Source of the DNA: Bacillota bacterium
Lineage (GTDB): Bacteria; Sysuimicrobiota; Sysuimicrobiia; Sysuimicrobiales; Segetimicrobiaceae
Direction: 5' to 3'
DNA length: 64,000 nucleotides
NCBI GenBank assembly: GCA_021324975.1
Contig: JAJPIA010000144.1
Span: 1 to 64,000 of the forward strand
This document shows, piece after piece, positions 41,808-50,543 of this stretch (position 1 is its first letter; each line of letters starts with the position of its first letter). Made by a program: the position numbers and the translations under genes. Under the pieces are notes generated by a model, which was not told where the DNA came from, did not search any database, and saw only the letters and a list, made by a program, of their open reading frames with translations.

Positions 41808-42592
41808 TGATTAACAACAGAACAGGAAATCATGATTCGCTGAACGCTGTCCGTTTGGACCGGGAAATCCTGCGCCTCGTTTCAGAGAGCAACGGGCCGA
41901 TTGGGCAGGGTACGCTCACGCTCTTGCTGCGGCAGCAGGGGGTGGTCATCAGCACGCCCACGATCGGCCGCAAACTACGGGACCTCGAATTTGCCGGGGC
42001 CCTTCGCAAGGTCAGCGTCGAGGGGCGCATCATCACGGGGCACGGTCGCCACGTCCTCAAGCAGTGGCAGTCGGACGCCCATTTTCGGACGTCTGGGGAG
42101 GCCCTGCTCGAGACTCTGAAGCGCAGCGACAAGCAGCATCTGTTGGCGCTCCTCGCTGCGAGGCGCGTCGTCGAGACCGAAGCCGCCGCCATGGCGGCGG
42201 TGCATGCTTCTCGCCAAGCCGTTGCGCGGATGGAGGACATTCTCGCGCGCGAGATCGAGCGCATCAAGGATGGTGGGCTCGGGGCGGCCGAAGACGCGGC
42301 TTTTCATCAGGAGATCGGACGGGCCTCCGGGAATGCCGTTCTCGCCTCGTTCATCTCGCTGGTGCGCCACAACCGGCGCTACAACGTCATCGTCACCTCG
42401 ATGCGGGCGGCCGTGGGGGCACAACTCGCCATGGATCACAAAGCGATCCTCGACGGCATCAGGCGTCACAACCCGCAAGCGGCGCGCCGTGCCATGGATC
42501 GTCATCTCAGAAATCTCATTCACGACTTGGACCGGTATTGGGCACGGAACGCCTCTGCGAAGCCTCGGACACGGCGGACCCGGGCGCTGTAG
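41807..42592 (+). CDS. Transcriptional regulator: NrpR/HTH_12-like N-terminal wHTH fused to FCD-like ligand domain
   Basis: REILRLVSESNGPIGQGTLTLLLRQQGVVISTPTIGRKLRDLEFAGALRKVSVEGRIITGHG; C-terminal all-helical FCD pattern (ARRVVETEAAAMAA...AFHQEIGRASGN...DHKAILDGIRRHNPQAARRAMDRHL). Confidence 0.75.
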   Translation: MINNRTGNHDSLNAVRLDREILRLVSESNGPIGQGTLTLLLRQQGVVISTPTIGRKLRDLEFAGALRKVSVEGRIITGHGRHVLKQWQSDAHFRTSGEALLETLKRSDKQHLLALLAARRVVETEAAAMAAVHASRQAVARMEDILAREIERIKDGGLGAAEDAAFHQEIGRASGNAVLASFISLVRHNRRYNVIVTSMRAAVGAQLAMDHKAILDGIRRHNPQAARRAMDRHLRNLIHDLDRYWARNASAKPRTRRTRAL

Positions 42593-42611
42593 GGTGAAGG
42601 GGGAGGTTGGG

Positions 42612-44273
42612 ATGACGTTCCATCACGTGGCAGCACGAATGACGCGCCGTGCGTTGGTGAAGCACGCCATGCGAGCCGGCGTGGCGCTTTCGTTGGCGGG
42701 CCTCGGGGAGGCATCGCGGGTGCCCCCGGCCGCAGCCGCGGCGGCCGCGTCGACGTCGCCGCGCCCGGGCGGCGAGCTCACGGTCGGTCTCTACCGTACA
42801 CTGGACAAGCTCGACCCGGCGGTGTACTGGGGACCGCCCGAGACTATGGTGACCCAGATGGTCTTTGACTCGCTGGTTTACCTGGGGAACGACCTCAATA
42901 TCTACCCGGGACTCGCGACGTCATGGACCGTCGCCAACGACGGGAGGTCGATCACCTTCCGGCTGCGGCGCGACGTCAGGTTCCACGACGGCACCGAGTT
43001 CAACGCGGCGGCGGTCAAGGCGCACTTCGACCGCTGCGTGGACCCCGCGACGAAGTCGCAGTACGCCAAGTCGCTGCTCGGCCCCTACGACTCGACGGTA
43101 ATCATCGACGATTCGACGGTGCAGCTGCGCCTCAAGGAGCCGTTCGCGCCGATCTTCGACTCGCTGAGCCAGGGGTATCTCGGGATTCCGTCGCCCGCCG
43201 CGGTGAAGAAGTACGGCGAGGATTTCCAGGACCACCTGGTAGGCGCCGGGCCGTTCGTGTTCGTCGAATGGGCGCGCGACACGCATGTCACGTTAGCGCG
43301 CAACCCGAACTATCGCTGGGGCACGACCTTCCCCGGCAAGACGAACGCGGGCCCGCCTTACCTGGACCGGCTCACGTTCAAGTTCGTGCCGGAGCAGAGC
43401 ACCCGCGACGCATTGATGAATGGCCGCCAGGAACTGCGTGTCGAGGCGTGGCCGGGTCCGTTGCGCCTGCGGGACTGGCAGAAGGATTCCCACTTCGCCC
43501 TGTACCGCGGCGTGTCGCCCGGGACCACGTGGTTCAACTTCATCAACACGCAGAAGCCGCCGACGAACGAACTCGCCGTGCGCCAGGCGATCAACTACGC
43601 GGTCAGCAAGGACACGATCGTCAAGGTTTTCTATCCCGGGTTCGCGCGCCCGACGTGGAACCTCATCGGCCCGACGAGCTTCGGCTACGACCCGGCCCTG
43701 GACCATCTCTATACCTTCGATCCGCAGAAGGCGCAACAGCTGCTGGACGGGGCGGACTGGAAACCCGGGCCGAACGGCGTGCGCACGAAGAACGGCGCCC
43801 CGCTGCACGTCGACGTGTTCACGAGCGGATTCATGACCGAAAATTACAAGCAGCTGATGCTGACGATGCTGCAGGACGTCGGGTTTTCGACCCGCCTGAT
43901 CCAGGGGACGCCGGCCGACCGGACCGTGGCCGGCAGCAAGGGCCTCTACCATCTGATCAACCGGGAGTTCGAGGCCAGCGATCCGCATTATCTCGTCGAT
44001 CTGTTCGCGTCGAAGAACGTCGGCAGCTTCGCGTGGGCGATGAACAAAGACCCGGAGCTGGACGAGCTGCTGGCGCGGCAGGACGTGACGCTGGACCGGA
44101 AGGCGCGCCAGGCGCTCGTGTCGCGGGCGACGCGCCGCATTCTCGAGCAGGCCTACGTCGTGCCGATCTACATCACGCTGTTCGTGTGGGTGACCGACGC
44201 CCGGGTCAAGAACTTCCACATGGACGCGCGATCCTGGTACCCGTACTTTCAAGACGCATGGCTTGAGGCGTAG
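42612..44273 (+). CDS. ABC transporter substrate-binding protein, family 5
   Basis: Tat-like leader MTRRALVKHAMRAGVALSLAGL; GGELTVGLYRTLDKLDPAVYW; RLRRDVRFHDGTEFNAAAVKAHFDR. Confidence 0.9.
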   Translation: MTFHHVAARMTRRALVKHAMRAGVALSLAGLGEASRVPPAAAAAAASTSPRPGGELTVGLYRTLDKLDPAVYWGPPETMVTQMVFDSLVYLGNDLNIYPGLATSWTVANDGRSITFRLRRDVRFHDGTEFNAAAVKAHFDRCVDPATKSQYAKSLLGPYDSTVIIDDSTVQLRLKEPFAPIFDSLSQGYLGIPSPAAVKKYGEDFQDHLVGAGPFVFVEWARDTHVTLARNPNYRWGTTFPGKTNAGPPYLDRLTFKFVPEQSTRDALMNGRQELRVEAWPGPLRLRDWQKDSHFALYRGVSPGTTWFNFINTQKPPTNELAVRQAINYAVSKDTIVKVFYPGFARPTWNLIGPTSFGYDPALDHLYTFDPQKAQQLLDGADWKPGPNGVRTKNGAPLHVDVFTSGFMTENYKQLMLTMLQDVGFSTRLIQGTPADRTVAGSKGLYHLINREFEASDPHYLVDLFASKNVGSFAWAMNKDPELDELLARQDVTLDRKARQALVSRATRRILEQAYVVPIYITLFVWVTDARVKNFHMDARSWYPYFQDAWLEA

Positions 44274-44304
44274 CGGGCGGGCGCGCCCGCGCTGAGGGAA
44301 TGCC

Positions 44305-45240
44305 GTGCTAAGATTTCTGGGCCGGCGCGTGCTGGCGACCGTTCCGGCGCTGCTGGGCGTCTACACGCTCGTGTTCTTCGTGCTCCACGTGCTGCCCTCG
44401 GACCCGGCCCTCCTGATCTCCGAGGGCAGCGCGTCGGAATCCCAGCTCGAGTCTCTGCGGCACGAGTACGGCCTCGACCGGCCGCTGTGGCGCCAGTACG
44501 CAGACGAACTGGGCGCCTTGTTGCGAGGACGCCTCGGCCGCTCCATTCGCTACGGCGAGCCCGTGAGCCGGCTCATTCGAAGCTTTTTGCCGGCGACGTT
44601 GGAACTGGCGCTCGTGGGGCTCGGTATTGCCGTCGTCCTCGGCATTGCCCTGGGGACCCTGGCCGCGCTGCGTCCGCACGGATGGATCGACAACCTCAGC
44701 ACTATCGCAGCGCTCTCGGGCGTGTCGATTCCGAGCTTCTGGCTCGGGCTCATGCTCATCTTCGTCTTCTCCCTGTCGCTCGGCTGGCTGCCCGTGACGA
44801 CAGGGACGAGTTGGCAGCAGCTGATCATGCCGGCGGTGACGCTGGGCCTGTACAGCACCGGCGTGATTAGCCGGCTCGCGCGGTCGAGCCTGGTGCAGAC
44901 TCTCCAGCTCGAGTACGTTGTGACGGCGCGCGCGAAGGGTCTCCCGCCGCATGCCGTCGTGCTGCGCCACGCGCTCCGCAACTCGCTCATCCCCGTGGTG
45001 ACGATCATCGGGGTCGAGTTGGGCAATCTCTTGTCGGGCACCGTGGTGGTGGAGACGGTCTTCGCCCGGCCGGGGCTGGGCCGCCTGATTGTTGACTCGA
45101 TCACGTACCGCGACTACCCGGCGCTGCAGGCGGCGCTGCTGGTTGCGGCCTGCGGCTACGTGCTCGCGAATGCGTTGGTGGACGTGTCCTACTGCTACCT
45201 CGACCCGCGCATCCGCGACGCGCAGGCATCGTACGGCTAG
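44305..45240 (+). CDS. ABC transporter permease (DppB-like)
   Basis: MLRFLGRRVLATVPALLGVYTLVFFVLHVLPSDPA; permease loop ARAKGLPPHAVVLRHALRNSLIP. Confidence 0.92.
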   Translation: MLRFLGRRVLATVPALLGVYTLVFFVLHVLPSDPALLISEGSASESQLESLRHEYGLDRPLWRQYADELGALLRGRLGRSIRYGEPVSRLIRSFLPATLELALVGLGIAVVLGIALGTLAALRPHGWIDNLSTIAALSGVSIPSFWLGLMLIFVFSLSLGWLPVTTGTSWQQLIMPAVTLGLYSTGVISRLARSSLVQTLQLEYVVTARAKGLPPHAVVLRHALRNSLIPVVTIIGVELGNLLSGTVVVETVFARPGLGRLIVDSITYRDYPALQAALLVAACGYVLANALVDVSYCYLDPRIRDAQASYG

Positions 45241-45241
45241 C

Positions 45242-46123
45242 ATGCTCGCCGCGCCCGCCGTTGCCCGTCCGGCCGCGCGCCCCTCGTCGCGGGCGGCGGA
45301 GATCGCGCGGCGCTTCCGGCGCAACCGGAAGGCCGCATTCGGCGCGTCTCTGCTGGCGGTCCTCGCCGCCGCGGCGTGTCTCGCCCCGCTCGTGAGCCCG
45401 TACCCGCCGATGCGGCCGTCGCCCGAGGACGTGTTTGCCCCGCCGAGCGCGGGCCACTGGATGGGAACGGACGAGATTGGCCGGGACGTGTTTAGCCGCG
45501 TGCTGGCCGGGGCGCGCATCTCGCTGTCGGTCGGTCTCGCCGCGAGCGCCTTGACGCTCGTCGCCGGCGTGGTCTTCGGCCTGCTCAGCGGATACCGGGG
45601 CGGCTGGGTCGACGCGCTGATCATGCGCGGGGTCGACGTGATGCTGGCCGTGCCGACGCTCTTGTTCGCGCTCGCGATCGCGGCCGCGCTCGGTTCGGCG
45701 CTGTCGAACGTGGTGCTGGCGGTCGGCGTCGCCGGCGTGCCGCGGTTCACCCGGTTTATCCGCGGGTGCGTGCTGTCGGCGCGCGAGAACGTCTACGTCG
45801 ACGCCGCGCGCGCCGCCGGGTGCAGCCAAGCCCGCGTGGCGGTACGGCATATTTTGCCCAACATCTACGGCCCGGCACTCATCCTCGGGACCCTCAACGT
45901 CGGCGTGTCCATTCTCACCGCCGCGACGCTGAGCTTCCTCGGGATGGGCGCGCAACCCCCGACGCCCGAGTGGGGCCTCATCCTGGCGCAGGGCCGCGAT
46001 AATCTCCAGAATGCGTGGTGGATCAGCACGTTCCCGGGGCTCGCGATCGCGCTCACGGTGCTCGCGGTCAACTTGTTCGGGGACGGGCTGCACGACGCGC
46101 TCGACCCGAGGTTGCGGCTATGA
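45242..46123 (+). CDS. ABC transporter permease (DppC-like)
   Basis: HWMGTDEIGRDVFSRVLAGARISLSVG; AAGCSQARVAVRHILPNIYGP. Confidence 0.92.
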   Translation: MLAAPAVARPAARPSSRAAEIARRFRRNRKAAFGASLLAVLAAAACLAPLVSPYPPMRPSPEDVFAPPSAGHWMGTDEIGRDVFSRVLAGARISLSVGLAASALTLVAGVVFGLLSGYRGGWVDALIMRGVDVMLAVPTLLFALAIAAALGSALSNVVLAVGVAGVPRFTRFIRGCVLSARENVYVDAARAAGCSQARVAVRHILPNIYGPALILGTLNVGVSILTAATLSFLGMGAQPPTPEWGLILAQGRDNLQNAWWISTFPGLAIALTVLAVNLFGDGLHDALDPRLRL

Positions 46124-47475
46124 CGGCACTCGACGTCCACGTCGATCACCACCGGGACCGCTATCTGGAGACGCTCCGGAGGTTGTGCCGGATCCCGAGC
46201 GTGACGGCGCACAACCAGGCCGTACCGGAGGCGGTCGGGTACCTCACGTCGCTGCTCCGCGAGCTCGGCGCCCAGGTGCAGCTCCGCCAGCCGACCGGCG
46301 CCCCGCCGCTCATCATTGGCACGCTCCCCGGGGCATCCGCCCGCACGCTGCTCCTGTACAACCACTACGACGTCGTGCCGGCGGAACCGCTCGACGCGTG
46401 GACGTCGCCCCCATTTGCGGCCGAGATTGTCGACGGGCGGCTCATTGCCCGCGGGGCCAGCGACAACAAGGGCGAGCTGGCGGCGCGGCTGTGCGCGGTC
46501 GACACGTGCCGCGCCGTCCACGGGGGCACCCTGCCGCTCACGATCAAGTTCGTGCTCGACGGCGAAGAGGAGTTGGGCAGTCCGCACCTGCGCGACACCG
46601 TCCTGGCCAACCGCGACCTCCTGAGAGCCGACGCCGCGCTCGGCGAGGGCGGTGGCCGGGATGACCTGGGACGGCCCACGATCAGCCTCGGCTGCCGGGG
46701 CCGCATCCTGTTCGAAATGGAACGGGCCGGCGCGAGGCAGACGTTCCACAGCAGTCTGACATCGGTGGTGCCCAACCCCGCCTGGGACATCGTCCGGGCG
46801 TTCGCCGGCATGAAGGGTCCCGACGAGCGCGTGATGATCGACGGTTTCTACGACGATGCGCTCGGGCCGACGGAGGCCGAGCTGCGGCTCCTGGACGACC
46901 TACGCTTCGACGCGGAGGCCCTCAAGCGGCGCCTCGGGCTGGGGCGGCTCACGCTGGGAGTGGACGGCCGCGATGCGATCCGGCGCCTCCTGTTCGAGCC
47001 GACGCTGGAGATCTCGGGCCTGGGCGCCGGGCGCACGTTCGACGGGAGCCGGGGGATGCCGCGCCGAGCGGTGGGCGTGGTCCGGTTCGGGCTCGTGCCC
47101 CATCAGGATCCGGCAAAGATGGAGCGTCTGCTCCGCCGCCACCTGGACGCGCACGGATTCGGCGGGATCACGCTCCGCCCCCTGAGCGAGCGCTATCCGG
47201 GCAAAGTGCCGCTTGTGCATCCGATGGTGGACGCGATCGCGCGGACCGGCCGGGAAGTCTACGGGCGCGCGCCCGCGATCTACCCGGTCGCACCCTGGAT
47301 CGGCGCCCCCTACCACGAGCTCGCGGACCCGCTCGGCATCCCGCTCATTAACGCGGGCATGGGCTCCGCGGAATCGCAGTTTCACGCGCCGGACGAGAGC
47401 ATCCGCGTCGAGGACTACTACGCGGGGATCAAGTTCACGGCCCGCCTGTACGGTGAACTGGCCGGCGTCATCTGA
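46120..47475 (+). CDS. M20 family metallopeptidase
   Basis: LLLYNHYDVVPAEPLDAWTSPPFAAEIVDGRLIARGASDNKGE; DGEEELGSPHL. Confidence 0.9.
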   Translation: MTALDVHVDHHRDRYLETLRRLCRIPSVTAHNQAVPEAVGYLTSLLRELGAQVQLRQPTGAPPLIIGTLPGASARTLLLYNHYDVVPAEPLDAWTSPPFAAEIVDGRLIARGASDNKGELAARLCAVDTCRAVHGGTLPLTIKFVLDGEEELGSPHLRDTVLANRDLLRADAALGEGGGRDDLGRPTISLGCRGRILFEMERAGARQTFHSSLTSVVPNPAWDIVRAFAGMKGPDERVMIDGFYDDALGPTEAELRLLDDLRFDAEALKRRLGLGRLTLGVDGRDAIRRLLFEPTLEISGLGAGRTFDGSRGMPRRAVGVVRFGLVPHQDPAKMERLLRRHLDAHGFGGITLRPLSERYPGKVPLVHPMVDAIARTGREVYGRAPAIYPVAPWIGAPYHELADPLGIPLINAGMGSAESQFHAPDESIRVEDYYAGIKFTARLYGELAGVI

Positions 47476-47491
47476 ACAGGAGGATGGTCTC

Positions 47492-48859
47492 ATGTCCGAG
47501 TCGTTCGTGACCGAAACCCTTGCGACGTACGCGAGCAGCCTGCGCTATGAGGACCTGCCGGCGAACGTGGTGGCGAGGGTGAAGGACCTGCTCTTCGACA
47601 CCCTCGGCACGCTGCTCGGCGGCGCCCGGTATCCCGCCGGGCGCATCGTGACGCGATACACGGAGGGTCTCGGCGAATCCGGCCCCTGCACCGTCGCCGC
47701 GACGCCGATGCGGGTGTCGCCTGCGGCGGCGGCGTTTGCCAACGCGACCATGTCGCACTGCCTGGAGCTCGACGACAACTACAATCCCGCCAACGCCCAC
47801 GTGGCCAATGTCGTCGTCCCGGCCGCACTCGGCATCGCGGAGGCGCAGCACGCGAGCGGCCCCGAGTTCATCGCCGCGCTGGTCGCCGCGTACGACGTGG
47901 AAGGGCGGATCGGCATCGCGCTCGACCCGGTTCGCCTGTACGCGCGATCGTTTCACCCGTCGTCGATCGACGGGAACTTCGGCGCGGCGGCCGCGGCCGG
48001 CCGGATGCTGCGGCTCCTGCCGCCCGCGATGGTGCAGGCGTTCGGGCTTGCCGGGTGCCAGGCGTCGGGGCTGCTGGCGTGGGTCACGGAACCGTCGCAG
48101 TTGAGCAAGGCGTTCCAGATCGGGATCGCGTCGCGGAACGGTGTGACCGCCGCCACCCTGGCCCAACTCGGGTTTACGGGACCGCCGCACATTCTGGAGG
48201 GCAAGCACAACCTGTTCCGGGCGTTCAGCGGCCTGGAGAGCGTGCCGGCCTCGACCCTCACGGACGCGCTCGGGGAACGGTTCGAGATCACGCGGACCAG
48301 CCTCAAGAAATACGCGGCCTGCCGTCAGATTCACGCACCGCTCGACGGGCTCTTCGCGATCATGCGTCAACACGGGCTGACGGGCGACGACATCGCCGCG
48401 GTCGTGACCAGGGTGGCGACGTCCATGGCGGACATCATCGACAAGAACGAGCTGCCGTCGCACAATGCGCAGTATGTGCTCGCGACGGCCGCGTACGACG
48501 GGCGGGTCGAGGTAGACCAGCTCGACGGGCGGCGGGCGGAGGATCCCCGCATCGCCGCGCTGTCCGAGCGCGTGTGCGTGCTCGGCGACGAGGAGCTGGA
48601 GAGGCGGTTCCCCGAGCAGTGGTCCGGGATCACCACGGTCCGCACCCGTGACGGACGCGAGTTCACGGAAACCGTGCACTATCCGACCGGCGACCCGGAG
48701 AACGCGCTCAGCGACGCCGACCTCAGGGCGAAGTTCCGGACGCTGGTCCGCGGTGTGGTGTCCGAGCAAAGAGCGGACGAGATCGCGGCGCTGATCGCCG
48801 GTCTTGAGGCGTTGGACGACTGCGGCCGGATCGCGCGCTGTCTTGCCATGGAATCCTGA
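47492..48859 (+). CDS. MmgE/PrpD family protein (paralog 1)
   Basis: SSLRYEDLPANVVARVKDLLFDTLGTLLGGARYPAGR; HSFHP-like SFHPSSIDGNFGAAAAAGRMLRL; KKYAACRQIHAPLDG. Confidence 0.9.
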   Translation: MSESFVTETLATYASSLRYEDLPANVVARVKDLLFDTLGTLLGGARYPAGRIVTRYTEGLGESGPCTVAATPMRVSPAAAAFANATMSHCLELDDNYNPANAHVANVVVPAALGIAEAQHASGPEFIAALVAAYDVEGRIGIALDPVRLYARSFHPSSIDGNFGAAAAAGRMLRLLPPAMVQAFGLAGCQASGLLAWVTEPSQLSKAFQIGIASRNGVTAATLAQLGFTGPPHILEGKHNLFRAFSGLESVPASTLTDALGERFEITRTSLKKYAACRQIHAPLDGLFAIMRQHGLTGDDIAAVVTRVATSMADIIDKNELPSHNAQYVLATAAYDGRVEVDQLDGRRAEDPRIAALSERVCVLGDEELERRFPEQWSGITTVRTRDGREFTETVHYPTGDPENALSDADLRAKFRTLVRGVVSEQRADEIAALIAGLEALDDCGRIARCLAMES

Positions 48860-48875
48860 GGGGAGGGATCGAGCG

Positions 48876-50252
48876 ATGAATTACACGGCGGTGCTGACCT
48901 CCTATGCAGCCCGGTTTACCTACACGGACCTGCCTCCGGCCGCGGTCGAGGAAGCGAAGATGATCATCCTGGATACGGTCGGGGCGCTCCTGCTGGGGTC
49001 GTCGCCGCAGTACGGCGCGTCGTGGCTCGCAGGAGACCTCGCGCTCCGGACGGGCGGCGCGCCGGAGTCGACGGTGATCGGCCGCGACTTCAAGGTGCCG
49101 TGCGAGAGCGCCGCGCTCGCGAACGGCACCGCAGGCTACGCCGCGGACATCGAAGGCGCGAGCGTGGCCCGGCAGCACGCGCCGGCCGTCCTCGTGCCGG
49201 CGGCGCTCGCCGTCGCGGAGCGAGAGCACGCGGACGGGAAGGCGTTCCTGGCGGCGCTGGCGTTGGGGTATGAGATGTGCAGCCGCGCGGGCGAAGCCTG
49301 CCGCACGGGACACTCGTATCCGCACTCATTTCACCCATCGGCGACATTCGGGTATTTCGGCGCTGCTGCGGCGGCGGGGTACCTGCTGCGACTCAACCAA
49401 GCCCAGTTCGCCAACGCCTTCGGCCTCGCCGGCACGAATGCCTCGGGACTCATGACCTGGGTGGATGATCCGACCGAGCACTCGCGCCCGCTCGGCATCG
49501 GAATGGCCGCGCGGGGCGGCGTCACCGCGGCGCTGCTGGCGGGGATGGGTGTCGGCGGGCCTCCGGCGATCTTCGACGGCGGCAAATACAGCATCTACGA
49601 CGCGTATGCCGGCGAGATGCACCCGGAACGGTTAGTGGAGGGGTTGGGAGAATCGCTGTGGATCATGCGCGCCGGCGGCTACAAACGTCATCCGTGCTGT
49701 GGTGACACGCATACGGGCGTGGACGCACTGCTGACGCTCATGGACGAGCACCGCATCAGCGCCGACGACATTGCCTCGATCGTCCACCGGGTCAAGGCGG
49801 ACCGGGCCCCGGTGATCGACAACAACCCGCTGAAGTCGCACTGCGCACAGTACGTCATGGCGGTAGCGGCCGTGCACGGGAAGATCGAACCGGGGGACAT
49901 CCTCCAAGACCGGCGCGCCGACCCCCGCATCCGCGACCTGTCGGCGCGCACGCGGCTCGTCGGCGATCCCGCCATGGACGCGTGGCCCGCCCAGGCTCCC
50001 GCGGTCGTCGAGGTCACGACGCGCGACGGGCGCACGCTGACAGCGCGCGTGGACTGGGCCAAAGGACGGCGCGAGAACCCGATGACGAAGGCCGAGCTGG
50101 AAGGCAAGTTCATGAACCTGGCGACGACGCGCATGCCCCGCGTTGCCGCGTCCCGGCTCATGGAGACCGTGTACGGTGTCGACCGCCTGAGGGACATGAA
50201 CGAGCTCGGCGCGCTGCTTCAGATACCGCGAACGGAGGGGCGGATCACGTGA
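48876..50252 (+). CDS. MmgE/PrpD family protein (paralog 2)
   Basis: FTYTDLPPAAVEEAKMIILDTVGALLLGS; YPHSFHPSATFGYFGAAAAAGYLLRL; KRHPCCGDTHTGVDA. Confidence 0.9.
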   Translation: MNYTAVLTSYAARFTYTDLPPAAVEEAKMIILDTVGALLLGSSPQYGASWLAGDLALRTGGAPESTVIGRDFKVPCESAALANGTAGYAADIEGASVARQHAPAVLVPAALAVAEREHADGKAFLAALALGYEMCSRAGEACRTGHSYPHSFHPSATFGYFGAAAAAGYLLRLNQAQFANAFGLAGTNASGLMTWVDDPTEHSRPLGIGMAARGGVTAALLAGMGVGGPPAIFDGGKYSIYDAYAGEMHPERLVEGLGESLWIMRAGGYKRHPCCGDTHTGVDALLTLMDEHRISADDIASIVHRVKADRAPVIDNNPLKSHCAQYVMAVAAVHGKIEPGDILQDRRADPRIRDLSARTRLVGDPAMDAWPAQAPAVVEVTTRDGRTLTARVDWAKGRRENPMTKAELEGKFMNLATTRMPRVAASRLMETVYGVDRLRDMNELGALLQIPRTEGRIT

Positions 50253-50283
50253 GCTACCTGCGCCTATGAGCGAGGCGCGACGC

Positions 50284-50460
50284 CATCATGCCGAAGGCCG
50301 TGGTGGAGAAGTACGGCGACAAGCCCGTGCAGGAGCGGATCGGGACGGGTCCCTAGAAATCGAGGATGTTCACCAACAAAAAGATGCGGGCGGCCTTCAT
50401 GAAGGCGATCAACAACAAGCCGATCATGCAGGCGGCCTTCGGGCCCCTGGATTGTATAGT
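50284..50460 (+). pseudogene. Remnant of a family-5 ABC substrate-binding protein
   Basis: IMPKAVVEKYGDKPVQERIGTGP* then MFTNKKMRAAFMKAINNKPIMQAAFGP; the first segment aligns with VMPKAIAERAGAQPVRELVGTGP of the 38242 gene. Confidence 0.7.
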
Positions 50461-50543
50461 CTGCCCAGGACCTCCGCAAGGCCGAAAGCCGGTGGTGAGA
50501 CCGGTCCGGCGACAAACCGTTCGGTGGGTAAAGGAGGAGCGTC

